In this document: piece by piece, positions 12,523 to 40,808 of the stretch | Numbering within the stretch: the first letter of the stretch is position 1 | Layout: each line of letters begins with the position of its first letter | DNA from: Limanda limanda | Lineage: Eukaryota > Chordata > Actinopteri > Pleuronectiformes > Pleuronectidae | Assembly (NCBI RefSeq): GCF_963576545.1 | Contig: NC_083651.1 | Location: 7,051,886-7,115,885 of the forward strand | Reading direction: 5' to 3' | Length of the DNA stretch: 64,000 nt | Notes under the pieces: model-generated | What the model was told of the DNA's origin: nothing | The model's database searches: none | Seen by the model: the letters and a program-made list of their open reading frames with translations, nothing else | Program-made: the position numbers and the translations under genes

Positions 12523-12572
12523 CTACAGCTCAGTGTGCAGCAGGACTTTGGCTTTCTTCATGTTTTGGGCCA
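12523..12572 (-). CDS. agr2: agr2-like coding exon 7 (C-terminus)
   Basis: Encodes [15 protein letters not shown] and the stop TAG. The acceptor is TTCAACAG. Confidence 0.9.
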
Positions 12573-13656
12573 CTGTTGAAAAAGAGAGAACAAATAAGAA
12601 TAAAGGCCACGGCTGTCTTTCTTTAATGGAATGACTTATAAGTAAAGGCTACACAAGCTGTTGTTTTCACTCCGGGCGCTCACATCATTTTTCTGACGTC
12701 TGCTGCACAGAGAATGAAAAGGTTTTGCTTTTGTGATTTTGTGTTGGATCAAACTGAGTAATGGGACCAGTCCTACAGACATATGCTGGAAGCAGAGCTG
12801 CAGTTATTCTTAGGCACTGAGGACGAAGGCGTACATGCACCTACATGACTCAAAATGTTACATATGAGATTAATGCTTCATTTATTTAATCTATGTTCCT
12901 AGAGCTTTGTTGATGAATGTTGCTTTAATTCCTGTCTGTTTGTGTGAAAGATTTAACAGATTTAAAAGATCACCTCAAATATTTCTGTGATTCTGATCGG
13001 ATCACTTTCAGTTTCTTTATCAATGAGAGTTGTTTAGATGTTTAGAGGACTAATTGTTATGTGTGTCTACATTTTGATGCAGATACAAGAAAAGAATCTG
13101 GTTTTACTGAATTTAAATGTGGTTTCACAAGTGGACGATTGAACCTTGTGCTGCACTGAGAAACTTGTTTCCTGAGATTTTAGGATCTAGTTGATTGAAA
13201 TATTCTGTGGCCTAAAACCAATCTGCTTCCTCGATTCTGGGTAGAACTTAACTCTTCTCTTAAATTGGACAAATGGATGTGTTGAAAATGCCATTTCAAA
13301 TATTTTATTTAAGTAGTTAGAGAACTGTAGCTTGAGCTTATCCCACCTGCTGAAACCTAAAGCCTGTTAAAGTCTCTCACATCGTAAATAAAGGCCGCCG
13401 TTCTCCTCCTTTCAGAGTCATGATATAAATAAAGGCCTGTACTTTCTGTCACAATACAGTGGAAGTTAGTATCAGCCGGTCGTCACACCGATGACAGGTT
13501 AGGATAACTACTTCTCCCCCCCCCCCGCCCAAAAGTGTCATTGGATGCTCACTCACATATTTCCATGTCAGCAGGCTCGTACGTGTAGAGGCGGTTATCG
13601 TACTTTCCTACAATGTTTACGCGCACTCTCATGGACGGATCTGCACAAAGACATGT

Positions 13657-13717
<61 letters not shown>

Positions 13718-16319
13718 GTTGCGGAGGAGAGCTGTTAATGAGTGTCAGAGCTGTTTTGCTTCAGTTTAGTTGACTGCTCTTGTTTCTGTCTTTAAAAGCA
13801 TAATGAAATTATTAAACTGACGAACAGGGAGAGGAAACAGTGAGGACATGTTAAAGAAAGAGAAACAGATGGTTACATGGTTATAAGTCCTCCAACACCC
13901 TCATTAAGAACCCTGCACATGCCGAGTACGTCAGCAGGTATCAATTTCACCAACATGCTTGAATCCCTATTCTGCTAAAAGAAGAGACAAAACTAACTGT
14001 GCCAAAGAAATACTTAAAATCAGTCTTGGACCAAAATCCTGCAAACTTTTGAATATACACTTATTTAGCTTGAGCACAGAGGATACGAGAACAATACCAG
14101 ACATTTAAAATATACAGAGGATATAGCAGCACTTAAACAAGTCTCATTAAAACTTAAAGGATTATAAGAGGGAGAATAAACTGTAAACTAACTAAAAAGC
14201 TTTGTAATAATATAAATATTTTACCGACGAAGAGTATTCTAGGAACATAGTGGCCATCGGGGGACATATTCTCGTCCTGAGTCTCCTCCTGTAAAAAACA
14301 CATCATATAAACAGCAGGACTACAAAGTGCATATGAAGTATGAAGCGGATAATTATAGACACTATTCTTCTTTGCACATGGTTTTAACCATTAGGTATGT
14401 CTGCTATTGTTGGTGTCTCTAGTGTCTCTATCAGCTGTTTACTGTATTCCAGTGTAGAAGATTTGCTCTGTGTGTAACAGATCTTTATTTACCACCAAGT
14501 TGACCATGATGAAGTTCTGTTTGGCCATTTTCTGGATGTACTTCTCAGCCACGAACGCCTTCTTCAGTGCTGCCGAGAGAATTCTGTTTAGTTTCATTAT
14601 GACAACATTTAAAGCAAAGTAAAATAGTCATGATCATATGTTCTAAGGAAACCGTGCCCGGAAGCCAGATTCAAACTGGAGCCTGTGTGCCAGCAGGTAC
14701 TGTAACCACAGCAGGGAACTGTGCGGTTTCACAGGTTGTGTTCATAAACAAACAGAATATCAGTGTGAGTTCTCTTGTCAGAAGTTGCTTCATATACGTT
14801 ACATGGTTTAAATTCCTCTGAGTTGTGAACCAAACTCAGACGCTCAAAGAGAGGCTTTTAAAATCTCCTTCTCTTTTATTCACACCCTCCTGATGTCAAA
14901 CATGAAACCCAGGCTCTCCTCTGTGGGGGGTGGGGGGGGTTGAGGTGTGTTTTCAGATCTTACAGGTGGAGACTTCCACTGAGGAAAACCAGCTGAGTGA
15001 TTTATGAATAGAAATCGGGACAATTTCAGTTCCCGCTCGGCAGGTAGTGAAGAATGTGTGTGTTGTGTTCCCTGTGCCGACCGGGCCCAGGTGTGGATTA
15101 GCCGGCCGAGCCGATTCTATTACATCCAGATTCTGTTAATGAGGCCGAGTCGCTGCAGTGTACCTTCGCTGTACGGGCAGTCCTCTCGGTGATGAATGAC
15201 CATCAGCGGCTTCTTACTGTGAGAACAAAAACCACAGAGTCACAACGTGCACACATTCCTCAGCACAATGCAACAGTGGGTGTGACAACACAAACCCTGG
15301 AGTGAGCAGGACGACGACACAAATAGAAAATTCATTCACTGTACGGGACGGGAAGTGGGTTATATTCCATTAGAGGAGAGTTACAGTTCTGTATGTCAAC
15401 CTCAGTGTGAACCTGTGAGCCGGCTAATCATCATCATGGATGCATGGGTAGAATAATTATGGTGAAAACACACCCCAGCACATGGAATACATATCAATAC
15501 TTTGTGGTTTACAACAACATTTACATACAGTTATTAGGGCTGGGCAAGTTAACTCGTTTTAATCGAGTTAACTCAAGTGATGAGTTAACTCGATTGTTTA
15601 TCCGCCAATTATTTTCTTTTTTCCTGTTCTGCAGCAGTCAGCAACAGACTTTCACAAAATAAAAGCCTGACTTTCACAATAAAACAATAAATAATCAAAC
15701 CTGAGTTAATGCGAGATAAAATAATTAATCGAGTTAACTCATCACTTGAGTTAATCTGATTGAAACGAGTTAACTTGCCCAGCCCTAACAGTTATACGTA
15801 AGAGGCATCTCACAATATGAGTTTTCACTTCAGGCTCAGAAATCTATCAATGAATCATCGGAACTATCTTTAATTAGAGAGCAGTGTTTCCATCTCTTTC
15901 TGTGGGGGGGGTGATATTAATTCATATGCATTTCCATCTGTTCGACCAGAGCATCGAAGATCCTGCTAAAGTTAGAAATTAAAGGAGGAGAACGGCAGTT
16001 TGTCGTTTACATTCTGCTCTCACACATCAGAGGAACACTCAGGACTGGAGGAGGAAGTCTCACCTGGTGGCCATAACCAACAGGCCCTCTTCATAATCCG
16101 TCACCCAGGTAATATTTCTCCCCCATCCTGCAAGAAGGGGGGAAAGAAATTGTGATGTGGTGAATTTTGTGAGGTCATAATTCTTGAGAAGGACTTGAAC
16201 CAATGAGCGTCGCCCCCACCTCTTGATAGGGACTTGTCTTTCACCACTTTCCTTCTTGTCTGCTCCCCGGCTCCGGCACAGAAGCCGATGAGCAGAGCGA
16301 CCACGACCAGGCGAAGCAT
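12523..16319 (-). CDS. agr2: Anterior gradient protein (AGR2-like), complete 7-coding-exon gene
   Basis: Coding exons in order on the minus strand: 16319-16220, 16127-16064, 15216-15164, 14569-14493, 14288-14225, 13640-13557 and 12572-12523. All have GT/AG junctions and compatible phases, giving 492 nt and 163 residues (human AGR2 has 175). The start [18 protein letters not shown] is a signal peptide. A basic linker ends in SLSRGWG, followed by a thioredoxin-like fold with KKPLMVIHH, then the one-cysteine active-site motif CPYS (CPHS in human AGR2), [21 protein letters not shown] and the end LLHTEL. AGR proteins are ER-resident, disulfide-isomerase-like chaperones for secreted proteins such as mucins; the HTEL end resembles the KTEL retrieval signal. 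An N-glycosylation sequon (NIT) follows SRGWGR. The ATG is preferred over a GTG codon just before it. agr1 or agr3 remain possible because these paralogs are alike. The gene lies head to head with traf3ip1. Confidence 0.93.
13557..13640 (-). CDS. agr2: agr2-like coding exon 6
   Basis: Encodes [20 protein letters not shown] and EPADMEI. The acceptor is GTGCAG and the donor ATAT/GTGAGT. A 57-bp (CA)n tract lies 20 bp beyond its acceptor, in the upstream intron. Confidence 0.92.
13660..13716. repeat. (CA)n microsatellite in an agr2 intron
   Basis: A pure 57-bp CA tract. On the transcribed strand it is (TG)n directly upstream of the exon 6 acceptor. Confidence 0.95.
14225..14288 (-). CDS. agr2: agr2-like coding exon 5
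   Basis: Encodes [20 protein letters not shown] and V plus the first base of D. The invariant SPDGxYVPRI(L/M)FVD block is complete. Confidence 0.93.
14493..14569 (-). CDS. agr2: agr2-like coding exon 4
   Basis: Encodes [20 protein letters not shown] and IMVNLV, the AGR2 ALKKVFAENKEIQKLAEQF region. The donor is GGTG/GTAAAT. Confidence 0.92.
15164..15216 (-). CDS. agr2: agr2-like coding exon 3 (CPYS active site)
   Basis: Encodes [17 protein letters not shown], the strand and helix start with the CxxS redox motif. The acceptor is CTCACAG and the donor GAAG/GTACAC. Confidence 0.93.
15535..15787. mobile_element. 253-bp hAT-type MITE, copy 2
   Basis: Same termini (TAGGGCTGGGCAAGTTAACT), same length and near-identical sequence as 3991-4243. 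It is flanked by the exact 8-bp duplication acagttat (15527-15534 and 15788-15795). It sits in the intron between agr2 coding exons 2 and 3. The right inverted repeat has a few substitutions (TTAATCTGATTGAAACG) against the left end. Confidence 0.92.
16064..16127 (-). CDS. agr2: agr2-like coding exon 2
   Basis: Encodes [20 protein letters not shown], matching the WGD...W.Q.YEEAL region of AGR2. The acceptor is TTGCAG and the donor CCAG/GTGAGA. It contains the NIT sequon. Confidence 0.9.
16220..16319 (-). CDS. agr2: agr2-like coding exon 1 (signal peptide)
   Basis: Encodes residues 1-33: the hydrophobic signal peptide and the basic linker VVKDKSLSR. The donor after CAAGAG is GTGGGG. Confidence 0.9.
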
Positions 16320-17062
16320 CACTTCCTGTTCTCTGAGATCCCTGCAGGGTGACAGGCGGACAGAGAGATGAGACAGGAGTGGAATTCTGTGACACGTTCA
16401 TTTTGAGAAGGCGTTTTTTGATTTGTTGTGTTTAACCGCTGCGATCAGCCGCCTGGCTAACGGCACACCTCACTCACCAAACAAGCTCGACAGGGCTCAG
16501 ATACAAAAGACTGTACAGAGGACAAAGTGGAGAGAGAAGCATTGTCTTCATGTGAAATCTGCTCTATTAATTATTATCAAGGCTTCCACTGGTACTTGAA
16601 TAAAACATTTTAAACAAGTAGCACTTAAATGGCACTTACTTATAGCACTTTGTAGTTTTGCTTTTTTGAAGAAATTGTAATTTCTTGATTCCTGTTGTTC
16701 TGGGTTTGTACCTTCATGGTTGAATGCACTTATTGTAATGGATTGTAATGTACTAATATTGTTGTGAGCTGGAATTCCATGTATGTTAATCATGCGTCTT
16801 TTGGGTATGAACGTAAATCAATTTGTATTTTATTAAGAGCAACTGACACAAGAAATCATTGAACCATTAACTTTAAGAAGCAAATCAGTGTCAAAAAGTG
16901 ATTTTAAAACATTCACCTAAAATCTCTGGAAGCCATAATAACACACAACATGTTCGGTTACAAGTTTTTAACTCAATACAACACACAATATATCGTTTTT
17001 TCATACAAAAAGTATTTCATTCCAGTATCTCTGTTTTGCAGATAGAAGATTAGAAGTCTTAC

Positions 17063-17105
17063 CTCGACAGTGAGAAGCAAACAGGCGTCTGCACTTATCC
17101 GCGCC
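17063..17105 (-). other. agr2: Probable 5' UTR exon of the agr2-like gene
   Basis: On the minus strand CTGTCGAG is followed by GTAAGA at 17062-17057, a near-perfect donor. The first coding exon has an acceptor CTGCAG just upstream of its ATG (exon edge about 16341). The transcription start is not defined, so the upper limit is approximate. Eight exons in total would match the known exon count of AGR2. Confidence 0.5.
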
Positions 17106-17540
17106 CGTGTTTCCTCTTTTGTCAGTTGAACTCACCAAACAGGTCAATCAAAGTGTTCTATAGAAACACACAACGAGTCACTCTCTGACAGACACACACA
17201 TGCAGTTACACAAACTGCCGGCGATCATCAAACAGCAGATATCAAAATCACAGTTTTCCTCTGTGACACTTAAAATCCACTCAAGCCATTTTCCTCTCGT
17301 GAACAACGATCAGACGCCTGTGTGTTTAGAGGGAATGTAAAAAGAATATTTCCTATATTTTTGACTTATCCATCACACACAAAAACATGAACTTTTTGTG
17401 TGTTACTTTCTGTGACCTCGACAAATGGATCGCTGATATTCCTCTGAGGAGTTCAAAGGTGCTACAGTTATATCCACTAAAGCTTATGTGAGGATAGAAA
17501 ACAATGATACAAGTACACATGTTATGCTGATACACTTCTG
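17106..17540. other. agr2-side intergenic DNA
   Basis: No gene seen. It contains the presumptive upstream region of agr2; no confident promoter motif was found. Confidence 0.4.
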
Positions 17541-17899
17541 TTTACATGCCTGAATGTTAATGTTAATGTTAATGTTAATGTTAGGAGCTTAATTTTCCGT
17601 GTTGTGGAATAAATATAGTTGTCTCTTCCACAGTAGAATACAGAACAGTTATCTATACAGAACAAAGCCAGCCCGTCTACTGGAAGGGTTAAATTAAATG
17701 AAGGGGTTATTTATTTTTCAGGTTTTCTGTTTCCTCCTTCCTGCTGCCTTATAAGGACCCACATGTTCCTCATGGTCGCCCTGTGAGATTGAGGATTATC
17801 CCTTGAACAGCTGGATCTCATGTTCATAAATCTTATTGATATTTAACAGTTTTGTCACAATTATCTCTCTCTCTATGTATCCCTCTATCCATCCATTAA

Positions 17900-17960
<61 letters not shown>

Positions 17961-18001
17961 AATAAAGCATGTGTATAACATATAAGTAGACTCAAGTGTG
18001 A
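17541..18001 (+). repeat. Duplicated segment, left copy
   Basis: Matches 21811-22150 in direct orientation. Shared blocks include TGTCTCTTCCACAGTAGAA, TTTCTGTTTCCTCCTTCCTG, GAGGATTATCCCTTGAA and ACATATAAGTAG..CTCAAGTGTG. The left copy has extra (AATGTT)n units at about 17555-17582 and a (CT)n insertion at 17866-17957. Confidence 0.8.
17866..17957. repeat. (CT)n microsatellite
   Basis: About 90 bp of CT with imperfect ATCC interruptions at the left, then a pure tract at 17903-17957. It is absent from the right copy of the duplicated segment. Confidence 0.9.
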
Positions 18002-18090
18002 CTATCCCTGTATCTATCTCTCTATCCTTCTATCTCTCTGTCTATGTATCCCTCAATCCATCCATCAATCCCTCGCTCTCTCTCTCTCTC

Positions 18091-18130
<40 letters not shown>

Positions 18131-18314
18131 ATCCATCTATTCCTGTATCTATCTCTCTATCCCTCTATCTATCTCTCACTGTCTATCCTTCTATCCCTCT
18201 ATCCCTATCTCTCTCTCTCTCTCTTCTCTCTATCCATCTATTCCTGTATCTATCTCTCTATCCCTCTATCTATCTCTCACTCTATCCTTCTATCCCTCTC
18301 TCTATATCTATCTG

Positions 18315-18357
<43 letters not shown>

Positions 18358-18436
18358 ATCTATTCCTGTATCTATCTCTCTATCCCTCTATCTATCTCTC
18401 ACTCTATCCTTCTATCCCTCTCTCTATATCTATCTG

Positions 18437-18497
<61 letters not shown>

Positions 18498-18568
18498 ATC
18501 TATTCCTGTATCTATCTCTATCCCTCTATCCATCTGTCTATCTCTCACTCTATCCCTCTCTCTATCCA

Positions 18569-18609
<41 letters not shown>

Positions 18610-18799
18610 ATCTATTCCTGTATCTATCTCTATCTCTATCCCTCTATCCCTCTATACATCTATCTATCTCTCACTCTATCTATCCTTCTATCCCTCTATC
18701 TATCTATCCCTCTATATATCTCTCTAACCCTCTCTCTATCTATCCCTCTCTCTATCTATCCATCTCTCTATCCCTCTCTCCATCCCTCTCTCTCTCCTT
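18002..18799. repeat. CT/CTAT minisatellite next to the traf3ip1 promoter
   Basis: About 800 bp of pyrimidine-only strand. Irregular higher-order units of roughly 100-140 bp recur, each carrying TATCCATCTATTCCTGTATC and then CTCACTCTATCCTTCTATCC (around 18130, 18230, 18352, 18492, 18604). The long leucine-serine-tyrosine ORFs here are repeat translations, not proteins. Confidence 0.9.
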
Positions 18800-18806
18800 G
18801 TTAGCC

Positions 18807-18838
18807 GTTGCTGTGGTCACGGGGCGGCTCTTAGCAAC
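18807..18838. promoter_or_regulatory. Paired GTTGCT/AGCAAC half-sites
   Basis: GTTGCT (18807-18812) and AGCAAC (18833-18838) form an inverted pair resembling separated X-box halves, just upstream of the better X-box candidate at 18898. The spacing is too wide for one RFX site, so it is noted only as a possible weak element. Confidence 0.25.
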
Positions 18839-18849
18839 CGAAAGCCCCC

Positions 18850-18861
18850 TGCGCAGGCGCA
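18850..18861 (+). promoter_or_regulatory. Candidate NRF1 site
   Basis: TGCGCAGGCGCA matches the GCGCANGCGC core of NRF1 sites common in TATA-less housekeeping promoters. It lies about 150 bp upstream of the traf3ip1 ATG in GC-rich DNA with no TATA box. Confidence 0.45.
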
Positions 18862-18897
18862 CTCTCGCAGCCCTGATGCATTGTGGGCCGTCAGAGT

Positions 18898-18911
18898 ATT
18901 GACATAGCAAC
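18898..18911 (+). promoter_or_regulatory. Candidate RFX X-box of traf3ip1
   Basis: ATTGACATAGCAAC matches the RFX consensus GTTGCCATRGCAAC at 12 of 14 positions, with a perfect ATAGCAAC right half. It lies 94 bp upstream of the ATG. Ciliary IFT genes are known RFX/DAF-19 targets, including the nematode IFT54 gene dyf-11. Confidence 0.55.
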
Positions 18912-19004
18912 CGGGCTCCAGACAGACGGAGCGTCTTCCTCCCGGATGAGCGTCCTCTGTCCCCTCGTCCCCCCGACTCTCCGGCGCTGTGTCCCCGCGG
19001 AGCC

Positions 19005-36146
<17,142 letters not shown>

Positions 36147-36345
36147 ATGTCACTAACTTCTTTAAATGCACTGACGACTTGTGTAGGTACGAACACTTCA
36201 CCCTTCAGAATCATGGCCAGGACGTTTTTCTTGGAGGTTAATGTTGGACGGGACCAAACTCTGCACTTTTATGACTCTTTTTTGAGGATGGACCCAGACA
36301 CATACCTACACAACCAGGGTGGGAAACAAACTTCATTCGTTGGTA

Positions 36346-36351
36346 AATAAA
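36346..36351 (+). promoter_or_regulatory. traf3ip1: traf3ip1 polyadenylation signal
   Basis: AATAAA, 200 bp after the stop codon, followed by an A run and a GT-rich stretch (CATGTGTTGGTT). Confidence 0.65.
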
Positions 36352-39300
36352 AAAAGACGTCATGTGTTGGTTTAGAGGTCAGACTCTATTCTAACATGTG
36401 ATTAAATGGAACAAGCTGGTGGTAAAGTCAGAAGTTCACTAGCTGCTTATCATAGAATAAATAAATAAATAAATAAAACGATCTTCCTTCTCCCAACCTC
36501 AACTTGTCCCCCTGCTCTGAAACGGTGCCTTTCTGGATTGAGCTTATGACAGTTACAATAGATAGTTGTGTTTAATGCTTGATTTTACCACACGTTCAAA
36601 TATCATTCGATTTAAAAATGTATTTCCTTCTTCTTCTTTCAGTACTGAGTAAATATATAGAACACAGGAGGAAAATTCAATTGAATTATCTCTTTCTTTC
36701 ATATAGAAATCATATTTTTTTATGTGGAGGGTCATGACTGTGGTACCGTCCTTGTTTTGAGTTTGTCCAGCGGTCTTTTCCATCTCCCCTTTGTTTAACA
36801 CAACCTTTCAAACTCTTCATGTTGTTAAAAACTCAAAGTTCACTTGTTATTTCATTCACTCTTCCACTTGTTACGCACCGTGGCACTTTGATGATGAGGG
36901 GGATCAGGTTAGAAAAACCATTTTGGCAGCACAACAGTGTTAAATTCCTTTCCTCTCACATTCTCTTCTAAATATCTCATAACTCACAACACAGGCAAGA
37001 CATAGGACAAAAAGAAAGCATAGATCCATCTTTGCAGTGAGGATACAGGATAGCCACCACCATGGATAGCCCTCCGCTTTATTCGTATCATAGAATTTGC
37101 CAAACTCATCCATTTTGGGGATGAGCACAATGTTTGGTTGGATGGCAAATTCTTGAGTGAACATTCAAATCCTTATAAATAGAAAAACATCTTATTTTAC
37201 CAGCTCCTTCTTTAAGAGATGTGCTTTACACATGTAGCTAACATAGAAATATATATATATATATGAAGCAATACTCGGCTGATGACAGCAGTGACAGATT
37301 AGATTAGAGACGTCAGACTGAAAGTAACCACTGTCCACAGTTCTCCTCAAATACCAAGTAATAGAAACGTGTCATTGTTCCATGTGTGAATGAAATAGAA
37401 ACGTTTCAGTACATTGTGGCCTATCTCACCCTGAATGAAAATGCAGTTATCGTATTTAAGTAATAGTACAAATGTAATTTTACATCGTTGATACTTCCTT
37501 ATATGCAGTTGCTGCCTCTGTTAGTTCTGCTACAGAATTGCCTCCCAGAGGATTTAGAATGCCGGTGTTTTTAGAAAACAGTTGCTCTGATGAATGTAAT
37601 TGTTCCCTTCCCCATAATGACCAGCAAAGGCCATAATAACCAGCGATAGCTACATGTTTTATATTTTTTTTTAGCCATGAAGTGATGATCTAACAGTTCT
37701 GGGGTTTCAATATCTGCTGTCTCAGCATTTAAACATTCAACACATCCGTGCTAAGAACATGAATTTGTTAAGTTTACTGTGAAGGTAAAAATTATTCGTA
37801 AATGGAAAGTAAAACAAACCTTGAAAAAAATGTAGAATACCATAAATGGTGCATAGAACAGACTGGTTTGAAATGTAACCAACTTCCAAATATCCAATTT
37901 TGTCATAGCCTGTTTTTGCTAAGTAGTTTTTACAATAAGACAAGAAAATATAAAATAAAGCTAACCTAATATTTTTCGAAAAGGGAAAATCTGGATTCTT
38001 CAGTGGGGAAATATCTCGATCAATGCTATTTATTTGAGAGCTCGTAAACATTTAAAATATACAAACATGTAGTCTGATTTCTACTCTATTTTCCTATCAG
38101 TATTATATTTAGTCCACCAAATATAAATGACAACATTTACTTCCTAGAAAATCAAATTGAATAATCCTAAAACCCCTGAAGAAGTGAGAATCTGCTTGTC
38201 CGTGCTTTATGAAAGGACCATTTTCACTCTTTACACCTTTTGTATCATATCCTTGGTTTCTCTTTAAACTGTACATTATGTATATGTGGAGACTGTATCA
38301 TAGTTCAGATAAATATATAATTTTGTAGTGGAGTGAAATAAATGGTTACATTGCAACAAGTTGTTTTTGTCTTCTCTTGTTTTCCAGTTGAAAGCGGTGA
38401 CTGTTGCTGAGTTAGAAAAGATTTACAGACTCGAGGTTAAGTTCACTTTATAATAGAAACTTAATGTGAGGTCTGGATTTGCTTGAGTTACAACATGAGT
38501 GAAATGATGCATGGCCCCCGCGTCCCACTGTCGAGGAGTTTCTTTTTGAAGCCCGCTCTCCACCGCTGACAGAAGTAAAACATTTCACTTCCTTTTTTCG
38601 GGCCCTCGAGCAACATTAGCAGCAACTTTTTTTTTTTGTCTGACAAACCACGAAACAGCTGCGACACACACAAAACGTATCAGGAGTCCACTTCTAACAG
38701 CTATTGAGCAAAGACTTGGACGGAGGGTTTGTGATGCAGGCTGGGAGATTTAGCTGAAGGCCCCCGGGGAACAGGTGTGGACCCCTGCTCCACAGCAAAG
38801 ACCCCCAGCTTCGGTCCCAGCAGGTGAAGTGACTTAAGACCTCGCTGCCTCTTCACTGGTCCAAACGCTGCCGTGGGTTTCGAATCTGACAATAGTCGGT
38901 GCTGCTAATGATGAGTGACTACACCTTTTACTCTGCAGTTAACCCCTAATCCTCATGAGGCCGAGCTGAAAGGTTTTAATCCTGAAAATGAACTGCACTT
39001 TAGAGGCAGTCAAATAGTAATCTGACTGCTTTCTGTATTCATTGAAAGGTTTAATCTTTGCAGTCTGAGGCTTGAACTGCAAATTCTCAGGTCTTAATAT
39101 GAGTTTGAGTCTGGCTGCAAACTTACAATACCTCCAACACTGTCTTTAACATTGTGAGATAATATTTTGCTGAATTTCTCATAGAATGATGTGTAAACCT
39201 TGATGGAAAAAAAAGCTTTGCTAACGATGACTAAGTGCAATTTTGTGTGGATCCAAATAAAACTAAAAACCTATAAATATCACCAATGTGTTGCTGAGAA

Positions 39301-40486
39301 ACGTAATATAGACTTAGGTATAACTCTTAATATTGTGTCTCTCAAAACTACTGAACTACTGCAGAGTCTTTTTATCAATACTTCAGATTCCTGTTCCGAT
39401 ATGAAACAATCTGTGAGTAACCTGTTCTCGACCGGGGACACGTGGGACTGTCGACCAGTCCATTGGTTTTTAAAGCACCGTCCGGGCCTCAGTGTGTGTT
39501 GGACCGAGCGTGAAGCCTCGGCTGCATGCCTCTGTGGTGCGAGAGATGACTCACCACAAATTAACATGGTTACACCACATTTTGCTGCTCCCCTGACTAC
39601 ATGCACACAGCTTAGCATAAGGCCCACACACACAAACATGGATATCCAGTATGTGCAGTGTGTGTTTGGAGCAGGGGCCCTTCGGATCCTTCACTTTGAG
39701 CTTTACAATCACAACAGAATCATGCAAAACGTCCTATTCTCAGCAGTAATTAGTGTCTGTGTTTATCCTTTTTGTGGTTCTAACGATCTGTTAAGGCTGG
39801 ACGATGTGGCCAGAAATGATATCAAGATAAAAAATGTTCGTAACAGGTGATATAGATCATTAATGACACATTATTATTTAACTTTAAAGACTCATTTGTG
39901 CTCCTGAGTGAAGGTTGTGGTTTTACATTCTTATTTATGAGCAGAGAAGGAAAAAAACTTAGTAAACAGCTAAATATTTAACAAATCTGAAGTCAATTTA
40001 CTGTGTTATACCTCCTCATTGTGCTCATGAATAATAATTATATAAATATACAGATTAAAACCCATTGAAATTATATTATGATAAATATTGATAGTGTTTT
40101 ATTTCCCAGCCCTGCGACCCATATCCTCTAACTGTGTTATTACTACACAACTAAAATAAAATATTCTATGAAGGACTAGTACAGAGGAGACTGAGCTAAT
40201 GTTTGGGATTTATTATTATTATTGTTATCAGTAGTAGTGGTAGAATTACTGTACAAGTTTGAACTAATGTTGTAATGTTGGCTGTTTTATTTTTTAAATG
40301 ACTTTCCTTTAATCAACAAAATAAAGTACACAACAAGACTCATATGGATATACAATCATATGGTTCTAATAAACACGTTACCACACATTCACACAAACAG
40401 GTTCTCTTCAGTGTCTCCTCTTTAACTACGTGCAGCTGAACGTAGACCGGAAGTGACTGCAGCGTAAGTGCGTAGCAGATGACGTC
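36352..40486. other. traf3ip1-asb1 intergenic region
   Basis: About 4.1 kb of AT-rich DNA with (AAAT)n at about 36460-36478 and no supported gene. A plus-strand frame of 216 codons at 39200-39850 has no domain, no splice support and AT-rich random-like composition. Confidence 0.55.
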
Positions 40487-40563
40487 ATGCACTCGGTCCC
40501 CTCTGTTTATTTATATTTGAGGCTTCGTCAACACAGAGGACGGACACGTGGGTTCCGGACACA

Positions 40564-40642
40564 TCGGGACACATCGGGACCAGGACCAGGACCAGGAGTC
40601 AAGACCAGGACCGGGACCGGGACCAGGACCAGGACCAGGACA
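40564..40642 (+). repeat. GGACCA/GGACCG hexamer array in the asb1 5' UTR
   Basis: About ten tandem units of GGACCA or GGACCG, interrupted by GTCAAGACC, end just before the asb1 ATG. The sequence is transcribed if the 5' UTR starts upstream, as the GC-rich region from about 40520 suggests. Confidence 0.75.
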
Positions 40643-40748
40643 ATGGCGGAGTCCGGTCCAGAGGCACCGGCGGACGGTACCAACCCCCCCAGTACCAACC
40701 CCCCCCCGCTCATCACAGTGTCTGGTCTTCCCAGTGCAACCAGTGCAG
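40643..40748 (+). CDS. asb1: asb1 exon 1
   Basis: Residues 1-35, MAESGPEAPADG then a proline/serine-rich stretch. It ends phase 1 at GTGCAG/GTACCA. A (TG)n tract starts 15 bp downstream. Confidence 0.88.
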
Positions 40749-40760
40749 GTACCACAGAGG

Positions 40761-40808
<48 letters not shown>

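Noticed and set aside
16317..16322. Alternative start one codon before the agr2 ATG
   Set aside because: That codon is GTG on the minus strand; the ATG at 16319-16317 heads a normal signal peptide.
17998..18804. Open frame of 268 codons rich in S, L, I, Y and P
   Set aside because: It is the translation of CT/CTAT simple repeats; all three frames are open and no motif is present.
39200..39850. 216-codon plus-strand frame between traf3ip1 and asb1
   Set aside because: No domain, no splice sites, AT-rich random-like composition and no promoter or poly(A) context.
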